A stretch of DNA of 64,000 nucleotides. Source: Pseudomonas sp. NFACC02. GTDB lineage: Bacteria > Pseudomonadota > Gammaproteobacteria > Pseudomonadales > Pseudomonadaceae. Position numbers and translations under genes: made by a program. The notes beneath the pieces are model-generated. The model was given only the letters and a program-made list of their open reading frames with translations. It searched no databases and was not told where the DNA came from. Shown in pieces: positions 53,601-61,627 of the stretch; position 1 is the first letter of the stretch; each line of letters begins with the position of its first letter. The DNA lies in the NCBI RefSeq assembly GCF_900110765.1, contig NZ_FOEO01000021.1:1-64000 (forward strand). Direction: 5' to 3'.

Positions 53601-56600
53601 GCCGTCAGCGAACGGTTCTTTCATGAAGCCGAGAACGCCCATGAAGCGCTGATCAACATGCTTGATCAGGTCGCGGCGGGGCAGCAGGTTCAGGCCTGTC
53701 CGGAGCGTGTGACGGCACTGCGCGAGCTGCTCGACGAAGCGCTGGATCCTGGCGCGATGGGTGTGATCAAGCGCGAAGGAGGGCTGACAACGAGTGTGAC
53801 CGAACTCGGCGAAGCCACGGGTGTTCTGGACGCGGGATCCGAAGAGGTCCCACCGCCGCGACAGCCGCCACGCGATGAGCTGGATCAGGAGATTGTCGAC
53901 ATCTTCCTCGAAGAAGCCGTCGACATCCTCGACAGCGCGGGTCAAGCGTTACAGCGCTGGCTGGATGACCCCGAAAACCCGTTGCCGTTGTCGTCGCTGC
54001 AACGTGATCTGCACACCCTCAAGGGTGGCGCGCGTATGGCTGAAATCGGTGAAGTGGGTGATCTGGGACATGAGCTGGAATCGCTGTATGAAGGCCTGAT
54101 CGACCGACGCTGTGCGCACTCGCCTGAATTGGCCGAACTCCTGGTGCGCAGTCACGACCACCTGTCCCTGATGCTTGAGCAGTTGCAGAACCGCGCACCG
54201 TTGGCCGATCCCGAGCCTCTTATCGAGGCGATTCGCGAATTCCGCCAGAACCACTGCTACGTGTTGTCCCAGGAGGGTGGCGCGCGCAATGTCGGCTCGA
54301 TGATTCAACCGTTGGACGAGCGTGATCCTGAGTTGCTGGAGATCTTTCTCGAAGAAGCCGACGACATCATCGAAAGCTCCAGCGCAGCGCTGGTGCGCTG
54401 GCAGGCGGACCCACAGAACACGCTGGAAATTGAAAACCTGCTGCGCGACCTGCATACGCTCAAAGGCGGTGCGCGGATGGTCGAAATCGCGCTTATTGGC
54501 GATCTCGCTCATGAACTCGAGTCGCTGTATGAGGGCCTGGCGTCCGGAGCGTTGAAGAACAGCGCGTTGCTCAACGGCCTGTTGCAAAGCGGCCATGACA
54601 TGCTCGCTGACATGGTGGACGCCGTCAGAGGGTATGAGCCACTGCCCAACCCTGCGCTGCTGATCGAAAGCATTGCGCACTATTCGTCGTCGGGCGCGAT
54701 CCAGGAGGTGGCTACCCCGCCTCAAGAGGACTCACCGGCAGTGGCTCCCCCTCCTGGCGCAGAGCCCCCGGCGGCCGCCGTGGATGGCGACGCCGAGCGC
54801 GCCGGACCCGAAATGGTCAAGGTGCCGGCTGAGCAACTGGAGGATCTGGTCAATCTGGCGGGCGAAACCTCGATCTTCCGTGGCCGCATCGAACAGCAGG
54901 TCAGCGACGCGCAGGTCACCCTGGCCGAAATGGAAACCACCATCGAGCGGATGCGCGATCAACTGCGGCGTCTGGACATCGAAACCCAGGGGCGCATTCT
55001 CAGTCGCGATCTTCAGTCCGAACGATCGGGCTATGAAGAGTTCGACCCGCTGGAAATGGACCGCCACTCGCAACTGCAGCAGTTATCACGCGCGTTGTTC
55101 GAGTCGGCGTCTGACCTGATGGACCTCAAGGAGACGCTGGACACCCGAGCGCACGAAGCCGAGACGCTCTTGTTGCAACAGGCCCGGGTGAACACCGAGC
55201 TTCAGGAAAACCTGATGCGCACGCGCATGGTGCCGTTCGAGCGCATGGTGCCGCGCTTGCGTCGGATCGTGCGGCAGGTGTCGGGCGAGCTGAACAAAAA
55301 GGTCAAGTTCGATGTGATCAACGCCGAAGGCGAGATGGACCGCAATGTGCTTGAACGCATGGTCGCGCCGCTGGAGCACATGCTGCGCAACGCTGTCGAT
55401 CATGGTCTGGAGAGCGGTGAGAAACGCCTGGCGGCCGGCAAGTCGGAGACAGGACACATCACCTTGAGTCTGGCCCACGAGGGCGGCGATATCGTCATCG
55501 AAATGAGCGACGACGGCGCCGGTGTGGATTTCGAAGCGGTACGGCGCAAGGCGATCAAACGTGGCTTGATCAGTCCGGATGCCGAACTGAGCGAGCACGA
55601 CACGCTGCAATTCATTTTGCAGGCGGGCTTTTCGACTGCCGAGACGATCACCCAGATATCCGGGCGTGGCGTCGGCATGGACGTGGTGCACGCCGAGGTC
55701 AAAGAGCTGGGTGGCTCGATGGTCATCGATTCCAGATCGGGGCAGGGCGCGCGATTCCGTATACGTCTGCCGTTCTCGGTTTCGGTCAATCGTGCGCTGA
55801 TGGTGCAGTGTGGCGAAGAGCAATACGCCGTGCCGCTGAACAGTGTCGAAGGCATCGTGCGGGTCATGCCAAGCGAGCTCGAGGCCTGTTACCAGTCCAC
55901 GCCGCCGCGTTACCAGTACGGCGAGCGCAGTTATGAGCTGAGGTATCTGGGTGAGCTGCTGAACAACGGCCAGCCGCCGAAGCTGATTGGCCAGACACAG
56001 CCGTTGCCCGTACTGCTGGTTCATGTGCATGACCAATGGGTGGCGGTGCAGGTCGATGCACTGGCGGGCTCTCGGGAGATTGTGGTCAAGAACCTGGGGG
56101 CACCGTTTGCCGGAGTGCAGGGCGTTTCCGGCGCGACGATTCTGGGAGACGGCCGTGTGGTGTTGATTCTCGACCTGTTCGCGCATATTCGCCGTTTGCA
56201 TGGCCGTATGCTGGCGCTTCAGGCCTCCGGCCAGGTGCCGACGCCATTTGTCGAAACGGAGCAGGCCAGACCCTTGCTGGTCATGGTGGTGGACGATTCG
56301 GTCACGGTGCGCAAGGTCACCGGCCGGTTGCTCGAGCGTAACGGCATGAACGTACTGACTGCCAAAGACGGGGTGGATGCCATGGCGTTGCTGCAGGAGC
56401 ACAGGCCGGACGTGATGCTGCTGGACATCGAAATGCCGCGCATGGATGGCTTTGAAGTCGTCAGCAAAGTGCGCGAAGACGAAGCGCTGAAGCATCTGCC
56501 GATCATCATGATCACCTCCCGCTCGGGGCAGAAACACCGCGACCGCGCCATGGCGTTGGGGGTGAACGACTACATGAGCAAGCCTTATCAGGAGGCCGCG

Positions 56601-56642
56601 TTGCTGGAAAGCATCTCGCACTGGAGTCATGTGCATGTCTGA
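50631..56642 (+). CDS. chpA: Hybrid chemotaxis kinase ChpA (PilL)
   Basis: 2003-aa CheA-type kinase. Phosphotransfer domains are visible at His670, His815, His1128 and His1275 (all in H-T-L-K-G context), plus an N-terminal variant VHGSL with His52 and a degenerate LGHGAH at 961-964. The dimerisation region follows, then kinase boxes: N box HMLRNAVDHGLE near 1583-1594, G1 DDGAG near 1626 and G2 GRGVGMDVV near 1678. A CheW-like domain lies near 1715-1860 and a C-terminal receiver has phospho-acceptor Asp1932. About 470 residues shorter than the PAO1 protein as I remember it. Confidence 0.95.
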   Translation: MADRHDYVALEWVKGEIAETLKHARQALDAFAGRPHDPAAMDVCLDFIHQVHGSLQMIEFYGAALFAEEIEQLALALQQGHVGQETEAIQLLHQAMSQLPVYLERVHSARRDLPLVVLPLLNDLRSARGESLLSETSLFSPQLLSIPELDARTLAERDSPELPAKLRKLRQTLQTALVGLLREQDVQTQLDYMGKVFARLEILCKDAPLEPLWRITSALVETMANGNFTNSPALRSLFKDADKELKRLLEQGIAGINQPAPDELLKSLLFYIAKSDSQAQRMMDLKDQYGLVEALPESALVDEERARMAGPDRDAMRSVIIALCDELVRTKERLDVFVRGDRQHVSELNTLLPPLRQIADTLAVLGFGQPRKVIIDQLTVVQGMAQGQREPNDASLMDVAGALLYVEATLAGMAGTVDQSSPEESRLPTTDLSQIHQLVIKEARVVLQQAKDVIDDYIDGELDRERLAPLSAQLIQVRGALAMIPLARASGLLAACNAYIVEHLLVDEARPAWSQLDHLADVIIGIEYYLERMAEDPEAPGEHVLDLAEESLARLGYSPIADIVDVPVLEEVVTDEELSELHERQALISPSKSIAEVLATPLSTVNPPARHVPASLLPPPKGEEAVDDELRDVFLEEADEVLAALREYLPRWLADAGNVSALGEIRRAFHTLKGSGRMVRALILGELAWSVENLLNRVLERSVEADGRVHQLLIDVQMLLPDVIRDFAEDVQRQRDDVDLLAARAHALAQGELAEPATQMPAQPAQPEEEGFDPQLLEIFRQEAQTHLETLNRYLDLSALDDSPSFSDELLRALHTLKGSAYMAGVLPMAELASPLDQLVREFKTNQMAVGQPEIDLLRSAEPLFHKGLAQLKVDPLMPIEGAAAFIDAARALFDARMTEALSGDDEGRRSRRNPQLIASFLAEGMDILLDAENLLKRWRQHPGERQELTALLDELTMLGHGAHMADLPQVDELCEALLDLYGAVEESSLAVSERFFHEAENAHEALINMLDQVAAGQQVQACPERVTALRELLDEALDPGAMGVIKREGGLTTSVTELGEATGVLDAGSEEVPPPRQPPRDELDQEIVDIFLEEAVDILDSAGQALQRWLDDPENPLPLSSLQRDLHTLKGGARMAEIGEVGDLGHELESLYEGLIDRRCAHSPELAELLVRSHDHLSLMLEQLQNRAPLADPEPLIEAIREFRQNHCYVLSQEGGARNVGSMIQPLDERDPELLEIFLEEADDIIESSSAALVRWQADPQNTLEIENLLRDLHTLKGGARMVEIALIGDLAHELESLYEGLASGALKNSALLNGLLQSGHDMLADMVDAVRGYEPLPNPALLIESIAHYSSSGAIQEVATPPQEDSPAVAPPPGAEPPAAAVDGDAERAGPEMVKVPAEQLEDLVNLAGETSIFRGRIEQQVSDAQVTLAEMETTIERMRDQLRRLDIETQGRILSRDLQSERSGYEEFDPLEMDRHSQLQQLSRALFESASDLMDLKETLDTRAHEAETLLLQQARVNTELQENLMRTRMVPFERMVPRLRRIVRQVSGELNKKVKFDVINAEGEMDRNVLERMVAPLEHMLRNAVDHGLESGEKRLAAGKSETGHITLSLAHEGGDIVIEMSDDGAGVDFEAVRRKAIKRGLISPDAELSEHDTLQFILQAGFSTAETITQISGRGVGMDVVHAEVKELGGSMVIDSRSGQGARFRIRLPFSVSVNRALMVQCGEEQYAVPLNSVEGIVRVMPSELEACYQSTPPRYQYGERSYELRYLGELLNNGQPPKLIGQTQPLPVLLVHVHDQWVAVQVDALAGSREIVVKNLGAPFAGVQGVSGATILGDGRVVLILDLFAHIRRLHGRMLALQASGQVPTPFVETEQARPLLVMVVDDSVTVRKVTGRLLERNGMNVLTAKDGVDAMALLQEHRPDVMLLDIEMPRMDGFEVVSKVREDEALKHLPIIMITSRSGQKHRDRAMALGVNDYMSKPYQEAALLESISHWSHVHV

Positions 56643-57126
56643 CACCACGACCCAGACCGCACGGCTGACCAGTCTCACCGGATTGCTCATCCCTTTGAGC
56701 GACCGGCATTTACTGCTGCCTAACGTCGCGGTGGCCGAGCTGATCGACTACCAGGACAGTATCGCCGACCCTGCCGCACCACAGTGGTACCTGGGGCCGA
56801 TCAACTGGCGCAACCGCAGGCTTGCGCTGTTGAGCTTCGAAGCCGCCTGTGGCAGCCGTGCCCGCGTCGGTGGTCGCGCGCGCATCGTCGTGCTCAACGC
56901 GCTGGGCGGTCGCCCCGAGCTCAAATTCATTGCCCTGCTGACCCAAGGCATTCCGCGCTCCTGCAAACTCGACAGCCAGCTCAGTTACGTCGACGTCGCG
57001 CTGTGCGAGCTCGAACTGGCGGCGGTGCAGGTCGGCGAAACCGTCGCAAAAGTCCCCGACCTGGTGGCGCTTGAGCAATGGCTGGTGGACGCGGGACTGG
57101 TACAGGTCGCCGGACCGGCGATCTGA
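56635..57126 (+). CDS. chpC: CheW-like adaptor ChpC
   Basis: 163-aa CheW-domain protein (LLIPLSDRHLLLPNVAVAELI start, GPINWRNRRLALLSFEAACG middle). It probably links further receptors to ChpA. The ATG at 56635 is eight bases after a GGAG; another ATG two codons earlier is too close. It overlaps the chpA 3' end by 8 bases, where chpB would stand in P. aeruginosa. Confidence 0.9.
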   Translation: MSDTTTQTARLTSLTGLLIPLSDRHLLLPNVAVAELIDYQDSIADPAAPQWYLGPINWRNRRLALLSFEAACGSRARVGGRARIVVLNALGGRPELKFIALLTQGIPRSCKLDSQLSYVDVALCELELAAVQVGETVAKVPDLVALEQWLVDAGLVQVAGPAI

Positions 57127-57225
57127 GCGGAATTGCTTTCAGGTTTTGACGCTGCCGCAGGCCTACGCGTTCGGCAGAAGCGGTACGAGTGGCACGGTTT
57201 AACGCTTTTGATTCTGGCCGCAGGC

Positions 57226-57268
57226 CGTGGGAGCGTGGCTTGTCCCGCGATCTGCCGCGTAGCGGCAG
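57226..57268. repeat. Solitary REP-like element with adjacent hairpin
   Basis: GTGGGAGCGTGGCTTGTCCC-type core at 57226-57252 (the same core as at 48-77), directly followed by CTGCCGC / GCGGCAG, a perfect 7-bp hairpin ending at 57268. It is part of the 383-base stretch between chpC and fic; the rest, apart from the repeat array at 57360, shows nothing recognisable. Confidence 0.6.
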
Positions 57269-57359
57269 TAAAATCAGACGCCCTGGCCGTCTCAGGCATA
57301 CCGCATTTACCGAATCCTCCACTACCGGCTCCCCGATATTTCGTTGGACGCTGTGGACT

Positions 57360-57474
57360 ATGAGCCGAATAGGTTGCATATTCAGCTCATAACATGAGCC
57401 GAATAGGTTGCATATTCAGCTCATAGCATGAGCCGAATAGGTTGCATATTCAGCTCATAACATGAGCCGAATAG
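57360..57474. repeat. Tandem 34-bp near-palindromic repeats upstream of fic
   Basis: Three complete 34-base units start at 57360, 57394 and 57428, followed by a 13-base partial copy at 57462. They are identical except for one base near the unit end (TCATAAC or TCATAGC). Each holds inverted half-sites TGAGCCGAATA and TATTCAGCTCA around a seven-base centre GGTTGCA, 10 of 11 positions pairing. The array ends 35 bases before the chosen fic start. It looks like an operator array for a dimeric DNA-binding protein; the fic product itself has a winged-helix-like C-terminus. Confidence 0.85.
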
Positions 57475-57509
57475 ACCCTTTAATCGGCTCGCTTTTCACG
57501 AGGTCTTGT

Positions 57510-58652
57510 GTGAGTCAGTCTTTGAAATGGATTTGGCAGCGTGCCAGATGGCCTGCTTTTACTTGGGATGCGCACGCGTTGGCGCCTGTCTTGCGGGCTT
57601 GCACGCAGGCGCAGGGAAGGCTGCTGGGCATGATGGGTGCCGCCGGAACTCAAGCCAGTGCGCAGAGCGAACTGGATGCGTTGCTGCAGAACGTCATCAC
57701 CTCGTCCGCGATTGAAGGCGAGCAACTGAACGTCGGGTCTGTGAGGTCATCTCTGGCGCGGCGGCTTGGCATCGAGACTGATGAGCGGGTGACGCCTCGC
57801 AGCGAAGGCTTGGCTGACCTGATGCTTGATGCGACCCAGCAGCATCAGGCGCCGTTGACTTCTGAAAGACTGATGCGATGGCACAGTCTGCTTTTCCCTG
57901 ACTCATCGTCATTGCTCTCGAACAATATCCAGGTAGGGGTTCTGAGAGGATCCGAGCCCATGCAGGTGGTGTCGGGTCGGATTGACCGTCCTGTCGTGCA
58001 TTTCGAAGCGCCGCCTCGCGAGGGGTTGGAGAAACGCATGGACGACTTCTTCTACTGGTTCAACAGCAGCCGGTCCGACACGACCCTGGACCCACTGATA
58101 CGAGCAGGTATCGCGCATTTCTGGTTCGTGACCTTACACCCTTTCGATGACGGAAATGGGCGGTTGACGAGGGCGATCACCGATTTGGCGCTGGCGCAGG
58201 CGGAAAATCAGGCTATTCGGTTTTACGCCATGTCGGCCAGCATTCTTAACAGTCGGCACGAGTATTACCGGATCCTTGAAGCCTCTCAGCGTGGCGCTCT
58301 GGACCTTACGGCGTGGCTTTCATGGTTCCTGCAAATCCTGCTTCACACCCTTGAGCAGGCCGTATTGCGGATTGATCGGGTATTAGCCAATGCGCGGTTC
58401 TGGCAACAGCACAGCAAGGACGGCTTGTCCCTGGAGCAAATCAAGGTGCTCAACCGGTTGCTTAACGGCGACCTACTCGCTGAAAAAGCAGGCACTGGGT
58501 TCGAAGGCGGCATCAGTGCCGCGCAATATCAGGCTGTTGCCAAGGTCAGTAAGGCCACCGCCACACGCCATCTGTCCGATCTCTTGGAAAAAGGCTGTTT
58601 GCAGAAGCTACCAGGCGGAGGCCGTAGCACGCGATATCAGATCGCTAGATGA
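57510..58652 (+). CDS. Fic family protein with N-terminal DUF4172 and C-terminal winged helix
   Basis: 380 aa from GTG at 57510, preferred because ACGAGG lies six bases upstream and SLKWIWQRARWPAFTW then sits at the N-terminus as in DUF4172-Fic proteins. An in-frame ATG at 57462 (396 aa) is formed by the last repeat copy and has no ribosome site. The Fic core HPFDDGNGRLTR begins at residue 210, and all catalytic residues are present. SSAIEG at 65-70 matches the (S/T)xxxE(G/N) inhibitory motif, class II. The C-terminal 60 residues (AAQYQAVAKVSKATATRHLSDL) look like a winged helix. Probable AMP-transferase; target unknown. Confidence 0.88.
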   Translation: MSQSLKWIWQRARWPAFTWDAHALAPVLRACTQAQGRLLGMMGAAGTQASAQSELDALLQNVITSSAIEGEQLNVGSVRSSLARRLGIETDERVTPRSEGLADLMLDATQQHQAPLTSERLMRWHSLLFPDSSSLLSNNIQVGVLRGSEPMQVVSGRIDRPVVHFEAPPREGLEKRMDDFFYWFNSSRSDTTLDPLIRAGIAHFWFVTLHPFDDGNGRLTRAITDLALAQAENQAIRFYAMSASILNSRHEYYRILEASQRGALDLTAWLSWFLQILLHTLEQAVLRIDRVLANARFWQQHSKDGLSLEQIKVLNRLLNGDLLAEKAGTGFEGGISAAQYQAVAKVSKATATRHLSDLLEKGCLQKLPGGGRSTRYQIAR

Positions 58653-58764
58653 GCACGACCGACCAATCATTACTCTCACCGTAACGATCCGCACTGCTAC
58701 TTGATTGATGCCTCAAGCCTCAAGCTCCTAATGTGGCTTACGACAGCGAACTCGTGGAGTCAGC

Positions 58765-60438
58765 ATGGCTACAACAACGAAACTTGACCCGCGCTGGTCG
58801 CGTCGTCGCAGCGAAAAGCAGCGGCGGCTCGAGCAAGTGCGTTCCTTCGCCGATGGCGTTGTACTGCCCACCGACAAGATCGTCGCGGCACTGGAGGCGT
58901 TGATTGCGCCCGGTGACCGTGTGGTGCTTGAAGGTAACAACCAGAAGCAGGCGGATTTCCTCTCCCGTTCGCTGGTCAAGGCCGATCCCGGCAAGTTGCA
59001 TGACCTGCACATGATCATGCCCAGCGTCGGCCGCGCCGAACACCTGGATCTTTTCGAACGCGGCATCGCCCGCAAACTCGATTTCTCTTTTGCCGGTACG
59101 CAAAGCCTGCGCATCAGTCAGTTGCTGGAAGACGGCCTGCTGGAAATCGGCGCGATTCACACTTACATCGAGCTGTATTCACGCCTGCTGGTCGACCTGA
59201 TTCCCAATGTCGTGCTGTCTGCCGGATTCATGGCAGACCGGGCGGGCAACATCTACACCGGCGCCAGCACCGAAGACACGCCTGCCCTGATCGAACCGGC
59301 CGCGTTCAGCGACGGCATCGTGATCGTGCAGGTCAACCAACTGGTGGACGACGTCAGTGACCTGCCTCGTGTCGACATCCCCGCCTCATGGGTCGACTTC
59401 GTGGTCGTCGCCGACAAACCCTTCTACATCGAGCCGTTGTTCACCCGCGACCCGCGCCACATCAAGCCTGTTCACGTACTGATGGCAATGATGGCGATTC
59501 GCGGGATCTACGAAAAACACAACGTTCAGTCGCTCAACCACGGCATCGGTTTCAACACCGCCGCCATCGAATTGATACTGCCGACCTACGGCGAGTCCCT
59601 GGGTTTGAAGGGCAAGATTTGCCGCAACTGGACGCTCAACCCACACCCCACCCTGATTCCCGCCATCGAGAGCGGCTGGGTTGAAAGCGTGCATTGTTTC
59701 GGCACTGAACTGGGCATGGAGAACTACATCGCCGCCAGGCCGGACGTTTTTTTCACCGGACGTGACGGCTCGATGCGGTCCAACCGCATGATGTGCCAGT
59801 TGGCTGGCCAATACGCGGTGGACCTGTTTATCGGCGCCACGCTGCAAGTGGATGGCGACGGGCATTCTTCGACGGTCACCCGTGGGCGTCTCGCCGGTTT
59901 CGGCGGCGCACCGAACATGGGGCATGACCCGCGTGGTCGGCGTCATAGCACGCCCGCCTGGCTCGACATGCGTCCGCAAAGCCCGGATACCGATGCCTAC
60001 CTCGAACGCGGCAAAAAGCTCGTGGTGCAAATGGTCGAGACCTTCCAGGAAGGCGGCAAGCCTACGTTCGTCGAGACGCTGGACGCCATTGAGGTGGCGA
60101 AGAAAAGCGGCATGCCGTTGGCGCCGATCATGGTCTACGGCGACGATGTGACTCACCTGCTCACCGAAGAAGGCATCGCCTATCTATACAAGGCGCGCAG
60201 TCTTGAAGAGCGTCGGGCGATGATCGCGGCGGTCGCGGGCGTGACGTCCATTGGTCTGCTCCACAACCCGAAAGACACGGCCCGCATGCGCCGTGAAGGA
60301 CTGATTGCGTTGCCCGAAGACCTGGGTATTCGACGCACCGACGCCACTCGAGAGCTGCTGGCCGCCAAAAGCATTGCCGAACTGGTGGAGTGGTCCGGTG
60401 GTTTGTACAACCCGCCTGCGAAATTCAGGAGTTGGTGA
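58765..60438 (+). CDS. mdcA: Malonate decarboxylase alpha subunit MdcA
   Basis: 557-aa acetyl-S-ACP:malonate ACP transferase, which swaps acetyl for malonyl on the carrier subunit. The family start (ATTTKLDPRWSRRRSEKQRR) and long conserved segments such as GMENYIAARPDVFFTGRDGSMRSNRM and FIGATLQVDGDGHSSTVTRGRLAGFGGAPNMGHDP are visible. GGAG lies six bases before the ATG. First gene of the mdc operon. The 112 bases before it show no clear promoter or regulator site. Confidence 0.96.
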   Translation: MATTTKLDPRWSRRRSEKQRRLEQVRSFADGVVLPTDKIVAALEALIAPGDRVVLEGNNQKQADFLSRSLVKADPGKLHDLHMIMPSVGRAEHLDLFERGIARKLDFSFAGTQSLRISQLLEDGLLEIGAIHTYIELYSRLLVDLIPNVVLSAGFMADRAGNIYTGASTEDTPALIEPAAFSDGIVIVQVNQLVDDVSDLPRVDIPASWVDFVVVADKPFYIEPLFTRDPRHIKPVHVLMAMMAIRGIYEKHNVQSLNHGIGFNTAAIELILPTYGESLGLKGKICRNWTLNPHPTLIPAIESGWVESVHCFGTELGMENYIAARPDVFFTGRDGSMRSNRMMCQLAGQYAVDLFIGATLQVDGDGHSSTVTRGRLAGFGGAPNMGHDPRGRRHSTPAWLDMRPQSPDTDAYLERGKKLVVQMVETFQEGGKPTFVETLDAIEVAKKSGMPLAPIMVYGDDVTHLLTEEGIAYLYKARSLEERRAMIAAVAGVTSIGLLHNPKDTARMRREGLIALPEDLGIRRTDATRELLAAKSIAELVEWSGGLYNPPAKFRSW

Positions 60439-61325
60439 TGCGCGCACTCAACGTAGCCTTTGAAGCCTCCGCGCGATCCCTGCCGTTGGCTGAGCGGCTG
60501 GCCGATCTCGCGGTGGATGCACTGATCGACGAGGCCGATCTGTCGCCCAAACCGGCGTTGGTCGACCGCCGCAGCAGTGGGGCGCACCACGACCTTCATT
60601 TGGGATTGATGCACGCCTCGGCGCTTTCGTTGTGGCCGGCGTTCAAGGAAATGGCGGAAGCAGCCGTTGAAATCGGCGAAATCGGCCAGCCGCTGCGCGA
60701 GGCGATTGGCCGCATTGGCCGGGACGGCGAAGTCGCGATGATGCGCACCACCCATGGCGTGAATACTCACCGCGGCGCGATCTGGGCATTGGGATTGTTG
60801 GTCACCGCTGCGGCGCTGGATCCATCTGATTTGTCGGCCGCAGGGCTTGGTTTGCGTGCTGGCTGCCTGGCGCTGATTGAGGATCGAAACCTGCCTGTTC
60901 AGCACAGCCACGGCGCCGAAGTCGCCCGCAAATACGGTGCGATGGGCGCGCGCGAACAGGCGCAGATGGGCTTCCCGGCGGTGACTCAAAAAGGTTTGCC
61001 ACAATTGCACCGCAGCCGCGCGACCGGCCATGGCGAACAGAATGCACGGCTCGATGCATTGCTGGCGATCATGACCACCCTGTCCGACACCTGCGTGTTG
61101 TACCGCGCGGGCGAACAAGGCCTCTCCACGATGCAGAGCGGCGCACAACGCGTGCTGGATGCCGGTGGCAGCGCGACCCTCAGTGGTCGACGCGCCTTGC
61201 ATGAGCTGGATCAGCAACTGCTGAGCCTGAATGCTTCTCCGGGTGGGGCCGCTGATTTGCTCGCTGCTTGCCTGTTCATTGATTGCCTTGAGCCTGTGCT
61301 CGGCAATGAAACGAGGAAAGTCTGA
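60438..61325 (+). CDS. mdcB: Triphosphoribosyl-dephospho-CoA synthase MdcB
   Basis: 295-aa CitG-family enzyme that makes the prosthetic-group precursor of the MdcC carrier from dephospho-CoA and ATP. VDRRSSGAHHDLHLGLMHASA near residues 44-64 and the TTHGVNTHRGAIWALGLL segment near 104-121 are family motifs. The ATG shares one base with the mdcA stop (TGATG). Confidence 0.93.
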   Translation: MRALNVAFEASARSLPLAERLADLAVDALIDEADLSPKPALVDRRSSGAHHDLHLGLMHASALSLWPAFKEMAEAAVEIGEIGQPLREAIGRIGRDGEVAMMRTTHGVNTHRGAIWALGLLVTAAALDPSDLSAAGLGLRAGCLALIEDRNLPVQHSHGAEVARKYGAMGAREQAQMGFPAVTQKGLPQLHRSRATGHGEQNARLDALLAIMTTLSDTCVLYRAGEQGLSTMQSGAQRVLDAGGSATLSGRRALHELDQQLLSLNASPGGAADLLAACLFIDCLEPVLGNETRKV

Positions 61326-61327
61326 TT

Positions 61328-61627
61328 ATGGAAACCTTGTCTTTTGAATTCCCCGCGGGTCAGCCTCCGCTGGGTCGGGCGCTGGTGGGTTGTGTCGGCT
61401 CCGGCGATCTCGAAGTCATGCTGGAACCCGGTCTGCCCGGCAAACTCACCATTCAGGTCGTCACCTCGGTAAACGGCAGTTCAGCCCGCTGGCAGCACCT
61501 TTTCGAGCGCATGTTCGACGGCCAGACGCCACCCGCCATGAGCATCGACATCCACGACTTCGGTGCGACCCCTGGTGTCGTCCGGCTGCGGCTGGAGCAA
61601 GGCTTCGAGGAGATCGGCCATGACTGA
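61328..61627 (+). CDS. mdcC: Malonate decarboxylase acyl carrier subunit MdcC
   Basis: 99-aa carrier protein. Ser25 in the CVGSGDLEVML motif is the predicted attachment site of the 2'-phosphoribosyl-dephospho-CoA arm that carries acetyl and malonyl groups. Starts 2 bases after the mdcB stop; its 3' end overlaps mdcD by 8 bases. Confidence 0.95.
   Translation: METLSFEFPAGQPPLGRALVGCVGSGDLEVMLEPGLPGKLTIQVVTSVNGSSARWQHLFERMFDGQTPPAMSIDIHDFGATPGVVRLRLEQGFEEIGHD

Noticed and set aside
50598..56690. Long open frames antisense to chpA (over 500 codons)
   Set aside because: They follow from the high GC third positions of chpA, have no ribosome sites and no recognisable domains.
57360..57474. Tandem 34-bp repeats as a CRISPR array
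   Set aside because: The units follow each other without spacers and are palindromic; no cas genes are near.
57462..57509. ATG at 57462 as the fic start
   Set aside because: No ribosome site precedes it, it is created by the last repeat copy, and a GTG with ACGAGG upstream places the conserved WIWQ segment at the usual N-terminal position.
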